Assembly: GCF_000300455.3 (NCBI RefSeq)
Contig: NZ_CP007215.2
Coordinates: 2,480,001-2,544,000 of the forward strand
DNA from: Kosakonia sacchari SP1
Lineage (GTDB): Bacteria; Pseudomonadota; Gammaproteobacteria; Enterobacterales; Enterobacteriaceae
Reading direction: 5' to 3'
Length of the DNA: 64,000 nt
The notes under the pieces were generated by a model that had not been told where the DNA came from, did not search any database, and was given only the letters and a program-made list of their open reading frames with translations. This document shows, in pieces, positions 8,304 to 16,986 of this stretch (positions are counted from its first letter, which is position 1; each line of letters begins with the position of its first letter). The translations under genes and the position numbers were made by a program.

Positions 8304-11300
8304 CCGGAAACGCAAAATCACCGCCGTGGCCGCAGAGGGTGGCCGAAAACCAACCGTTTACGCTGCAGGATGATGCTATCTACACGCCGCTGGCGCAGGA
8401 GGGTTGCATTGTCTGGATGAATGCGCACTACCCGTGGGCGAGCGATGCCTTTATTCTCGCCACCGCGGTAAGCGACGACGCCGAGCCGCGTGCCAGCCAG
8501 TTGCTGAATAACGAATTGGCACTCTGCCCGCAGCTTGATAGCCGCTGGGCGGTAAAACCCGTTGCCAGCACGCAGTATCACGGCCGCATCGCGCTGGTTT
8601 ACCCCACTTTCACCTTTCAACCGCTCACCCGTCTAACCGGCCAGCCGATGGCGTGTATCGCCAGCTGGCTTGAATTGACCCTGCGCATCTGCACGCCGCT
8701 GCGCCAGATGCACCAGAGCAACCTGATCCATGGCGATATTAAACCCGGCAATATTTTTCTCACCGATGAAGGCTGCCGGTTAGGCGGCTTTGGCCTGACG
8801 ACCAGTACCGTCCTGGAACCGGCGCAGCACTGGCAACCGTTCTCCGGCGGTACGCTGGCTTACATGTCACCTGAACACACCACGCGCACCCACCATGCCG
8901 TGGACAACCGCAGCGATCTCTACAGTCTGGGCATTGTCTTTTATGAGCTGTTGACCGGCACGTTGCCGTTCGATCTCAGCGAAGGCGGGCAGGCGGAATG
9001 GGTGTTGCACCACATTGCGTCTGAACCTTCGCCGCCGCATAGCCTGCGCGACGGGGCGCCAGAGATGCTGTCAACCATTGTGTTGAAGCTGCTGGCAAAG
9101 TCGCCGGAAAAACGTTACCAGACGGTCGATGGCCTGATGGCAGATCTACGCCGCTGCCAGGCGACGTTAACGGCCGATGGCGAGATAGCCCACTTTACGC
9201 CAGGTCTGCAGGATCGCTCGCCATCACTGCATTTTGCTAACACGTTGTATCGCGCCCATCCGCAGGCCAAATCACTGGCAGACGCGCTGGATGCGGTTGT
9301 GCAAAGCGGTACGCAAACGCTGGTTACCATCAGCGGCCCCATCGGCATGGGAAAATCTTCGCTGATGGCCTCATCGTTGAAGGCCTTTCAGAGTCGCCCG
9401 TCGCTTATTGCGCTAGGTAAGGTGGAACAAAACTCTGCGATTCTGCCGCTGGGTGTGCTGACGGCAGCGTTCCGCTCGCTGGCGCTGCATTTACTGGGTT
9501 TGCCCGCAGAAGAAGTGGCGCGCTGGAAGGCGCGGCTCAGCAGCGCGCTCACAGGTTATGAAGCGCTGGCGGTGAGCCTCGCGCCGGAGCTGGGGCTGCT
9601 GATTAACAGTAAACCCGTGCTGTTTGTCGACACCTTGTCACTCGATTCACGCGCGCGGTTCAACCACATGGTGCTGCGCCTGGTAAATGTCTTCGCCACA
9701 CCGGGTTGCCCACTGATTATCCTTATCGATAACTTGCACTGGATCGATGACGCCAGCCTGCATTTACTGGAATACCTGTTACAGCACAGCCATGCATTGC
9801 CGCTGTTGATGGTGGTTTCACACCGCGACTTAGCCTCGTTAGACGATCCGGTGTTTGCCACCGCGCTGACCCGCTTGCGTAGCGCCGCCAGTCGCGTAAT
9901 TGAGTGTGTGCCGCAGCCGCGCTCGGCAAAAGCCATATCCCGCTGGCTGGCGACCGTTTTTCAGACGCGCCCGGCATCGACCCTTGAACTGGCGAAACTG
10001 ATCCATGAAAAAACCGGTGGCAACCCGCTGTTCGTCCATGAGTTCTTTAAGCGTATTACCGAAGATGGGCTGGTGAGCCATAACAGCTACCAGGGAAAAT
10101 GGCAGTATGATCTGACGGCGATTAGCACCCGCTACCACCGCGAAAACGTCCCCGACTTGCTGCTCCAGCAGCTGGCGCAAATGCCGCCTGAGACCCGCAT
10201 CCTGCTCGGGAGCATGGCCTGTCTTGGCAGCGCGGGCGATATCACATTAATAAGCCGTGTGCTGAATCTTTCTGCTGGCGAGGTGCATTACCGCCTGCAT
10301 CCTGCGCTCACGGTACAACTGGTCACGCTTAACGCCGCCGAATACACATTTACCCATGAACGGATCCACGAGGCTGCCTGCGCACTGCTGGAACCTGCAT
10401 ATTGCCGCCAGTTGCATCTGGCCACAGCCACGCAGCTGGCGCAAACGGCGGCCGAAGCCCCGGGTAATGAGCTGCTGTTTCGCGCGATTCATCACATCAA
10501 TGCCGCTGCCGACGACATTTTGCCGCCGCAACGCCAGCGCTTCAGCGAACTGAGCCTGCTTGCAGCCAGGCGGGCAAAACACACCGGCGACTACAGCTCG
10601 GCCTTGAGCTATTTACATCTTGCACAGCGGCTTCGTACTGAGACAGGGCATGATTTTACGCTGTCGCTGGAGGAGACCGCCTGTGAGTTTTTGCTCGGTA
10701 ATCTCTCAACTGCGCGCGGGCTGTGCGAACGGTTACTGGCCTCGCCCGGCGGGCTGACGGAAAAGGCGCAGGCTGCGACATTGCTGGCAGAAGTGCATAT
10801 TCGCCAGTCCGGTTATCAGCTTGCGCTGGAGACAACGCTCAGCTGGTTGACCGTGTTTGGTATTCATCTGTGCCGTTATCCTGACGATGCGGCCTGTGAT
10901 CATGCGTGGCAGGAGATGCACGCGCGTGTTGGCGACAATCCTGCGCAGCTGTTCAACTCGCTGCCGCGTATGAACCATCAGGAAACCGACGCGCTGATGA
11001 ACCTGCTGGCGAGCGCCAGTTTGTATGCCAGTTTTAATTGCCCGCGCCTGCATTTCCTGTTGCTGTGCCAGATGCTGCAACTGACGCTCGAACGCGGGCT
11101 GACCGGGGCATCCACCTCCGCACTGGCGTGGTTTGGTGTGCTGATTGGTGAACGCTATGAAGAGTATGAACTAGGCTACCGTTACAGCGTCCTGGCGCAG
11201 GAGCTGGTGACGCGCCACGGTTTACATGAGTTTGCCGCGAAAGCACTGGTGCCGCTGGGACGTAGCTGTGTCTGGACACAACCGCTATCGCGCAGCGTAG

Positions 11301-13843
11301 AGTGCGCTAATGCCTGTTTTACCGCAGCCGTTGCGCATGGCGATCTGACCATTGCCTGTTTTGCTGCCTTTCGTCAGGTGATCAACGCCATGAGTCGCGG
11401 CGATCACCTCGACACGGTATTAAGTCATATCGATCGCGGTCTGGCTTTTATTCGTGAAACCCAGTATTCGGATATGGATCATCTGCTTCTGTTACAACGT
11501 CACTTTGTCGAGTATCTGCGACAGCCGGATGGCATGTTAAGCGGCAAAGCGATCCTGCCCCGATCGCTGCTGCCGCCGACACCGCCCGCGACCATGCTGT
11601 TCTGGTTCTGGCTCTATCGCGGGATGGCGCACTTTTTCACCGGGGCTTATTCCCGCGCGGAATCCTGCCTGGAAGAGGCGGGAAAACATGCATGGTCCGC
11701 ACCCGGACATATCAGTCTGCTGGATTACCATCTCTACAGCGCGCTCGCATTATCGATGCAGCTTACGCCAGAGACTTTTTCTGCCGGGCACCGTCTGCGG
11801 TTGAACCAGCACTACAACAAAATCGCCCGTTGGGCGCGTGTTAATCCGGGAACCTTCAGCGATAAAGAAGCACTGATGTATGCGGAAATCGTGCGCCTCG
11901 ACGGAATGAATAGCATCGCGCTCGAACAGTATGAGAAGGCAATTACGCTTTCGCGCGAAGCCGGTTTTAACCCCAGTAATGCGCTGGCGCACGAACTGGC
12001 CGGGCGTTTTGCGCTCTCCTGCGGATACCAGACCGCAGCCGACGCGTATTTTCGCGGTGCGATGGCCGCCTGGGGCCGCGCGGGGGCGCAGGCCAAAGTC
12101 CGTCATTTGCAGCAGGAGCACCCCCATCTTTTCACGCCGGTGGAAAGCACCCCCTATGACACCATCTCTTTCGCGCAGAACGATGAAATCCGCGATCTGC
12201 AAAGCATTATCAAAGCCTCCCGCGCATTATCAGAGGAGATCAATCTTGAAAGGCTGATTCAGATCCTGATGACCATGCTGCTGGAGCGTGCCGGTGCGCA
12301 GCGCGGCTTACTTATTCGCGTACTTGATGACAACATTGCGGAAATCGAAGCCAGCGCGCACACCAGTAAAGAGGGCGTGCTGGTGCGGGTGATGAAAGAG
12401 ATGCCGCTGGCGACTGATATGCCGTTATCGGTGCTGGCGGCCGTGATCCGCACCGGGCAGGAGATCCGCACCGGACGGCCGGAAGAGTACAGCCCGTTTA
12501 GCCAGGATCCGTATCTTGTCTCTTCCGGGGCGGCGGTAATGTGTGTGCCAATGTTCAAACAGGCGCGGCTGGTGGGGGTGTTGTATCTGGAAAACCGTCT
12601 GATGCCAGAGATGTTTACCGCCGGCCAGTCTCGCGTCGTGAACCTGCTTGGCGCACATGCTGCGGTGTCGCTGGAGACCGCGCGGCTATATGCCAAACTG
12701 GTGGAAGAGAACATGCAGCGTCGGCGCGTCGAAAAAGAGCTGCGCGCCAGCCAGACCTCGCTGATGCTGGGTGAACAAATCAGCCACACTGGAACCTGGC
12801 GCTGGGAGCTGGAACAGGATTTGATGCATATGTCGGATGAGTATGCGCGCATCCTCGGACTGGACGAGAAGCGCAAACTGATCTCGATGGCCGAGTTTTT
12901 AACCTTTGTTCACCCGGACGATCATCCGCATATCAGCGCGCTGGTCACTCGCAGTGTCGCGCAGGGGCTCACCATGCAGGCGGAGTTTCGTATTATCCGC
13001 ACCGATGGCGAGTGCCGTTATATCCTCGGCATCGGCGATCCGGTCTCTTCCGGTGATGAGGTGCACGAATATTTTGGCACCATTACCGATATTACCGCCC
13101 AGCGGCAGAACGAAGATGCGGCGCGCGTCGCCCAAGCCGAGCTGGCGCGGGTGTCGCGCGCCACGACTGTCGGGCAGTTAACCTCGTCGATTGCCCATGA
13201 AATTAACCAGCCGCTGATGTCGATTGTCTCCAATGCCGGTGCCAGCCTGCGCTGGCTTAATCGCTCGCCGATCCCGGTCGATAATGTGCGTGTCGGGCTG
13301 GAGGAGATTATCAGCGAAGGGCAACGCGCCGGAGAGGTGATCCGTAGCCTGCAATCTCTGACACGCAGGCAGGAGCCGGTGTTCGAGCGCATCGATCTGC
13401 ATTTCTTGCTGCGTCATATCATGACGCTTTCGCGCAGCGAGCTGGCGCGGCGGCAGATAGCTGTTGAGTACGCGCTGGAGGCGCATAACAGCTTTATTTA
13501 TGGCGATAGCGTGCAGATCCAGCAGGTGCTGCTTAACCTGGTGATGAATGCCGTTGAAGCGATGGCGGATATCGACTCGCGCCCGCGAGTGTTAACGCTC
13601 TCAACGCTGACCCAAAATCCACACGAGGTGATTTGCCAGATTGCCGATACCGGTAGCGGAATGAGTGCCGAGGTACAGGGGCGGCTGTTTGAGTCGTTCT
13701 ATACCACCAAATCGCAGGGCATGGGCATGGGATTGACCATCAGTTATGCGATTATCGAGCGGCATAAAGGCAAGCTAACGGCGAAATCCAGGCTGCCGTT
13801 TGGCAGCGTATTTGCTTTTACCTTGCCGGTGGCAGCGGATTAG
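8300..13843 (+). CDS. Giant hybrid sensor: Ser/Thr-kinase-like + AAA ATPase + GAF + PAS + histidine kinase
   Basis: A 1847-residue soluble sensor. Residues about 25-290 form a Ser/Thr-protein-kinase-like domain with HGDIKPGN (Asp146, Lys148, Asn151) and the MSPEH segment, but DFG reads GFG (163-165) and no clear VAxK lysine is seen. Residues about 320-620 form a large ATPase domain with Walker A GPIGMGKSS (346-354) and Walker B LIILIDNLHWIDD. A long helical repeat region follows to about 1300. Then come GAF (about 1310-1460), PAS (about 1490-1600), a HisKA with IAHEINQP (His1633), and a HATPase with LLNLVMNAVEAM and ADTGSGM. This is the known trifunctional kinase/ATP-binding/sensor-histidine-kinase architecture. 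It overlaps the receiver gene upstream and, by 4 bases, the convergent FixJ gene. The signal sensed is unknown. Confidence 0.9.
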   Translation: MTGNAKSPPWPQRVAENQPFTLQDDAIYTPLAQEGCIVWMNAHYPWASDAFILATAVSDDAEPRASQLLNNELALCPQLDSRWAVKPVASTQYHGRIALVYPTFTFQPLTRLTGQPMACIASWLELTLRICTPLRQMHQSNLIHGDIKPGNIFLTDEGCRLGGFGLTTSTVLEPAQHWQPFSGGTLAYMSPEHTTRTHHAVDNRSDLYSLGIVFYELLTGTLPFDLSEGGQAEWVLHHIASEPSPPHSLRDGAPEMLSTIVLKLLAKSPEKRYQTVDGLMADLRRCQATLTADGEIAHFTPGLQDRSPSLHFANTLYRAHPQAKSLADALDAVVQSGTQTLVTISGPIGMGKSSLMASSLKAFQSRPSLIALGKVEQNSAILPLGVLTAAFRSLALHLLGLPAEEVARWKARLSSALTGYEALAVSLAPELGLLINSKPVLFVDTLSLDSRARFNHMVLRLVNVFATPGCPLIILIDNLHWIDDASLHLLEYLLQHSHALPLLMVVSHRDLASLDDPVFATALTRLRSAASRVIECVPQPRSAKAISRWLATVFQTRPASTLELAKLIHEKTGGNPLFVHEFFKRITEDGLVSHNSYQGKWQYDLTAISTRYHRENVPDLLLQQLAQMPPETRILLGSMACLGSAGDITLISRVLNLSAGEVHYRLHPALTVQLVTLNAAEYTFTHERIHEAACALLEPAYCRQLHLATATQLAQTAAEAPGNELLFRAIHHINAAADDILPPQRQRFSELSLLAARRAKHTGDYSSALSYLHLAQRLRTETGHDFTLSLEETACEFLLGNLSTARGLCERLLASPGGLTEKAQAATLLAEVHIRQSGYQLALETTLSWLTVFGIHLCRYPDDAACDHAWQEMHARVGDNPAQLFNSLPRMNHQETDALMNLLASASLYASFNCPRLHFLLLCQMLQLTLERGLTGASTSALAWFGVLIGERYEEYELGYRYSVLAQELVTRHGLHEFAAKALVPLGRSCVWTQPLSRSVECANACFTAAVAHGDLTIACFAAFRQVINAMSRGDHLDTVLSHIDRGLAFIRETQYSDMDHLLLLQRHFVEYLRQPDGMLSGKAILPRSLLPPTPPATMLFWFWLYRGMAHFFTGAYSRAESCLEEAGKHAWSAPGHISLLDYHLYSALALSMQLTPETFSAGHRLRLNQHYNKIARWARVNPGTFSDKEALMYAEIVRLDGMNSIALEQYEKAITLSREAGFNPSNALAHELAGRFALSCGYQTAADAYFRGAMAAWGRAGAQAKVRHLQQEHPHLFTPVESTPYDTISFAQNDEIRDLQSIIKASRALSEEINLERLIQILMTMLLERAGAQRGLLIRVLDDNIAEIEASAHTSKEGVLVRVMKEMPLATDMPLSVLAAVIRTGQEIRTGRPEEYSPFSQDPYLVSSGAAVMCVPMFKQARLVGVLYLENRLMPEMFTAGQSRVVNLLGAHAAVSLETARLYAKLVEENMQRRRVEKELRASQTSLMLGEQISHTGTWRWELEQDLMHMSDEYARILGLDEKRKLISMAEFLTFVHPDDHPHISALVTRSVAQGLTMQAEFRIIRTDGECRYILGIGDPVSSGDEVHEYFGTITDITAQRQNEDAARVAQAELARVSRATTVGQLTSSIAHEINQPLMSIVSNAGASLRWLNRSPIPVDNVRVGLEEIISEGQRAGEVIRSLQSLTRRQEPVFERIDLHFLLRHIMTLSRSELARRQIAVEYALEAHNSFIYGDSVQIQQVLLNLVMNAVEAMADIDSRPRVLTLSTLTQNPHEVICQIADTGSGMSAEVQGRLFESFYTTKSQGMGMGLTISYAIIERHKGKLTAKSRLPFGSVFAFTLPVAAD

Positions 13844-14460
13844 CGGCTGCGGGATTTGGCGATATGCAGGTGGCTTGCGGCATGCACCAGATCCGCCAGC
13901 GAGCGGGCCTGCATTTTTTCCATCACCCGGCGGCGATGGACTTTTACGGTGATTTCGCTGACGCCCAGTTCTGCCGCAATCTGCTTGTTAAGCAACCCAC
14001 TGATGGCTAACTCAAACACTTCCTGCTCACGCGGCGTCAGGGATAAATGACGTTGCTTGAGCGCAAAATTTTCCTGTTGTTGCTCGAAATCTTGCGCCGC
14101 AACCGTCAGCGCATCAGCGACCGCCGACAGCAGACGTTCGGACTCTACCGGCTTCGTTAAGAATTCGCGCGCCCCGGCTTTCATTGCCCGTACGGTCAGC
14201 GGAATGGTGCCGTAGCCGGTCAGAAAGATTATCGGCAGTTCGCGTCCGCGATCTTTTAATGCGCTGGCGACATCGAAGCCGTCCGCAACCGGCATATTCA
14301 AATCGAGAATCAAACAAGAGGGTACGGAAACCAGCGGGTGAGTAAGAAATGATTCCGCAGAGGCGAAATCAATGGCGCGGTAACCTTCTGCTGCCAGTAG
14401 CCGGACAATTGATCGTCTGACGGCATCATCATCATCGACAACATATACGAGAGGTTCCAT
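13840..14460 (-). CDS. FixJ/NarL-type response regulator
   Basis: A 206-residue two-domain regulator. The N-terminal receiver has VVDDDDAV, the phospho-acceptor Asp in LILDLNMP (about residue 54), Thr in FLTGYG and Lys in LTKPVE. A linker leads to a LuxR-type helix-turn-helix (LTPREQEVFELAISG, then KQIAAELGVSEITVKVHR). It is the natural DNA-binding output for the hybrid histidine kinase, whose 3' end it overlaps by 4 bases on the other strand. Targets may include the nearby YcaC/amidohydrolase promoters, but that is inference. Confidence 0.9.
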   Translation of the reverse strand: MEPLVYVVDDDDAVRRSIVRLLAAEGYRAIDFASAESFLTHPLVSVPSCLILDLNMPVADGFDVASALKDRGRELPIIFLTGYGTIPLTVRAMKAGAREFLTKPVESERLLSAVADALTVAAQDFEQQQENFALKQRHLSLTPREQEVFELAISGLLNKQIAAELGVSEITVKVHRRRVMEKMQARSLADLVHAASHLHIAKSRSR

Positions 14461-14808
14461 TATCTTTCAGCCTCGGTAGGGGCACGTGCCAGAAAGCAGG
14501 CCGTAAGCTATGCAGGCAGATACTGATAACATAAAAATTAACTGGATGAAATGACTGATCTTTTCCTTATATCCAGTAGGCTTTTTATGCTGGCGTCTGG
14601 AGAAGATACGCCCGGTAAAACGGGTAACTACTGACGCATAACTTTCGAATGAAATTTGTGATAAATCACTGAATGTTGCATGTATTTTAACCGCTTGTTA
14701 ATTTATATATCGCACCGTTAACCCTTCACAAAGGCGGTTCGTTGACGGCGCCAGAGAGCAAAAATAAGAATAATCTTAGGCAGAATGTTGGCATTAATGG
14801 GAGGCAAA
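14461..14808. other. Intergenic region between FixJ-type regulator and GNAT gene
   Basis: 348 bases, AT-rich, no coding frame. I see a 7-base inverted repeat (ACTGGAT at 14541-14547, ATCCAGT at 14571-14577) upstream of the FixJ start. An AT-rich TTATATAT stretch near 14701-14708 could serve as a -10 region for the GNAT gene. Nothing else is evident. Confidence 0.4.
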
Positions 14809-15291
14809 ATGACGATCAGACGGGCACGCCCTGACGAAGCTGAAGTGATTTGGCAGATTCGTAATCAGGCTATTCGCCACGGTTGCAAAGGCGTTTATGA
14901 GGACAAGGTTATCGCCGCCTGGACACCGGATAAAATGCCGGATAGCCAGCGTACGATGATTACCAACAACCCGTTTTATGTTGCAACCACGGCAAATGAT
15001 CAGCCGGTTGCCACGGGTTTTCTCGATGTAACTCATGCCAGCGTGGAGGCCATTTTCACGTTGCCGGAGTGGGAAGGAAAGGGACTGGCGACGCAGATAA
15101 TAGAGGCGATTAAGCAGGAAGCCACAAAGCGAGGTTTGGTACGCCTCACGTTGGCATCAACACCTAATGCCTGTACGTTTTACCAAAAGCTGGGGTTTGT
15201 CATATTACGGGAAAGTCTTTACCCCTCTGCGCTGGCGCGCGCGGATTTGCGCTGTATTGAAATGGAATATAATTTCGCCGTTGATAAATAA
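14809..15291 (+). CDS. GNAT family N-acetyltransferase
   Basis: A 160-residue single-domain acetyltransferase. MTIRRARPDEAEVIWQIRN is the usual first strand-helix. The acetyl-CoA loop is LPEWEGKGLATQII (the Q/RxxGxG/A site), and the late FYQKLGF motif is present. The start was set at 14809, where GGGAGG lies 5 bases upstream; a codon 24 bases earlier is also in frame. The substrate is unknown. Monocistronic in appearance. Confidence 0.85.
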   Translation: MTIRRARPDEAEVIWQIRNQAIRHGCKGVYEDKVIAAWTPDKMPDSQRTMITNNPFYVATTANDQPVATGFLDVTHASVEAIFTLPEWEGKGLATQIIEAIKQEATKRGLVRLTLASTPNACTFYQKLGFVILRESLYPSALARADLRCIEMEYNFAVDK

Positions 15292-15380
15292 AGAGCGCTT
15301 ATTCACTGAATGGATTAATGAAAAGAAAATTCCTATTAAAATAAACAAGTTACTTAACACTTAATCATAAAACATCCTCC

Positions 15381-15386
15381 TATAAT
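15381..15386 (+). promoter_or_regulatory. Putative -10 box of the Cys-rich peptide gene
   Basis: TATAAT lies 59 bases before the start codon at 15446 in an AT-rich region. No -35 hexamer at the ideal distance is obvious; TTAACA at 15354-15359 is spaced too far, so this is a weak call. Confidence 0.35.
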
Positions 15387-15445
15387 ATTAACGCTGCGCT
15401 ATCGCGTGGCTTTATTTTATTCTTCAACACAGAAAGGGACTTTTT

Positions 15446-15619
15446 ATGAAAATCCGCGCATTACTTTCCATTTTATTATTTGGTTTATCAATGAATGTCT
15501 TCGCCGCCAGCCAAACTGAATGTGAGGTGAATGGCGAAATGGACTGGAATTGCATGTGCCAGATCCTGTGCCAGGCGGGCGAGGGCGGCGCAGCCTGTAA
15601 TTGCGATGGCGTGCCATAA
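15446..15619 (+). CDS. Small secreted cysteine-rich peptide
   Basis: A 57-residue open frame with a clear Sec signal peptide: MKIR, then a hydrophobic core ALLSILLFGLSMN, then VFA-A as cleavage site after about residue 20. The mature part has about 37 residues and six cysteines (C, CxC, C, CxC pattern) and is acidic. AGAAAGGGA precedes the ATG, and a strong terminator follows 11 bases after the stop, so it is a self-contained transcription unit. I do not recognise the family. An even number of cysteines in an exported peptide suggests disulphides or metal binding. Confidence 0.7.
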   Translation: MKIRALLSILLFGLSMNVFAASQTECEVNGEMDWNCMCQILCQAGEGGAACNCDGVP

Positions 15620-15630
15620 GCTGATATCGC

Positions 15631-15666
15631 AAAGGGGATATTAATTTTAATATCCCCTTTATTTCT
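15631..15666 (+). terminator. Rho-independent terminator of the Cys-rich peptide gene
   Basis: A perfect inverted repeat (AAAGGGGATATTA / TAATATCCCCTTT with an ATTT loop) is followed by ATTTCTTC. Confidence 0.9.
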
Positions 15667-15771
15667 TCACCGCCGATTCCTCTGAAACCCATTTCCCCGC
15701 CCAATAGATCCACGCGTTTAATCTCTTCGCATGCTACTCTTCACGTCTGAAATCCAACAGGGAGAGCCGTG

Positions 15772-16314
15772 ATGTCGGCGATTAAAACGCTTGCCACAAC
15801 CGAAGTGTACCGCAACAAATGGATGCGTCTGCGCGAAGACAAAATCCTGCGGGCAGATGGTAACGAAGGTATTTACTCCGTTGTTGAGAAAGCCGATTTT
15901 GTCGTGATTATCGCCCGCGAAGGTGACAGCCTGTATGTGGTTGAGCAGTTCCGCTATCCACTGGGCAAGCACACCGTTGAGCTGCCGCAAGGCGCATGGG
16001 AATGCGCGCCGCAGGCGGATCCTCTGCGTGTGGCAGCCGGTGAACTGCGCGAGGAAACCGGGCTGGTGGCGGGAAAGATACGCCATGTTGGGTATCAGAA
16101 ACTGGCACAGGGCTACTCCAGCCAGGGTTACCATATTTTCCTCGCTGAAGCGTTGGAACATCAGCAGCAGGAACTGGATCCTGAAGAGTTTGGTCTGACG
16201 ACGCGCAAAATTACCCTGAAAGAATTTGAGTCGTTGATTTGTGAAGGAGAGATCAGCGATGCCACGTCAGTCACCGCGTATTTACTGGCAAAGCTCAAAG
16301 GCATGCTGGAATAG
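15772..16314 (+). CDS. Nudix hydrolase, ADP-ribose pyrophosphatase-like
   Basis: A 180-residue Nudix protein that would cleave a nucleoside diphosphate linked to another group. The fold signature is seen in VVEQFRYPLG, then ELPQGAWE, then AAGELREETGL. The Nudix box is not canonical: two extra residues lie between the first Gly and the helix, and Gly replaces the usual Arg before GELREETG. The acidic EE pair that binds metal is kept. The start (MSAIKTL) follows CAGGGAGA. Substrate unknown. Confidence 0.82.
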   Translation: MSAIKTLATTEVYRNKWMRLREDKILRADGNEGIYSVVEKADFVVIIAREGDSLYVVEQFRYPLGKHTVELPQGAWECAPQADPLRVAAGELREETGLVAGKIRHVGYQKLAQGYSSQGYHIFLAEALEHQQQELDPEEFGLTTRKITLKEFESLICEGEISDATSVTAYLLAKLKGMLE

Positions 16315-16377
16315 CGCAGTTATTTTGCTTCACGCCAGAGCGGTTCGTGTCCATTCCTGGATCTAAGCGAGACAAAC

Positions 16378-16986
16378 ATGAGCAACAGTGCCGCACAACA
16401 TATTCTTTCGATCTATCAACGCCACGCTCAAACCTTTGCTGAGCAGCGCTCGCAGTCGTTGTTTGAACAACGCTGGCTGGAAAAATTCACCAGCCTGCTT
16501 CCTGATGCTGGCAGCATTGTCGATGTCGGGTGCGGTAACGGGCAGCCGATTGCGGGCTGGTTTATCCACCAGGGCTTTCAACTCACCGGCGTTGATGGCG
16601 CAAGCGCAATGCTGGAGCGTGCGCGTCAGCAGTTTCCCGCTCAACGCTGGATCCAGCAGGATATGCGCAAGCTGTCGCTCGGCGAAACCTTCGATGGGCT
16701 TCTGGCCTGGGACAGCTTTTTTCATCTGACCCATGAAGATCAACGCAGCATGTTCGATCGCTTTGCCGAACACAGCCATGTGGGCAGCGCGTTAATGTTC
16801 ACCAGCGGAACCGACCACGGGATCGCAATGGGGCAGTTTGCCGGCGAACCGTTGTTTCATGCCAGCCTCGCTCCCGACGAGTATCGTGCGTTATTAGCAA
16901 ATCACGGTTTCGGGGTTATCGACATGATTCAGGAAGATCCGCACTGCGCCGGGCATACTGTCTGGCTGGCACAGCGCGCTCGCTAA
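16378..16986 (+). CDS. Class I SAM-dependent methyltransferase
   Basis: A 202-residue Rossmann-fold methyltransferase. Motif I is IVDVGCGNGQPIAGW (about residues 47-61), motif II ends in GVDGAS, and a motif IV-like FDGLLAWDSFFHL follows. These bind S-adenosylmethionine; the acceptor substrate is not indicated. It follows the Nudix gene by 63 bases and ends convergent to the exporter gene, with a 4-base overlap of the two stop codons. Confidence 0.85.
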   Translation: MSNSAAQHILSIYQRHAQTFAEQRSQSLFEQRWLEKFTSLLPDAGSIVDVGCGNGQPIAGWFIHQGFQLTGVDGASAMLERARQQFPAQRWIQQDMRKLSLGETFDGLLAWDSFFHLTHEDQRSMFDRFAEHSHVGSALMFTSGTDHGIAMGQFAGEPLFHASLAPDEYRALLANHGFGVIDMIQEDPHCAGHTVWLAQRAR

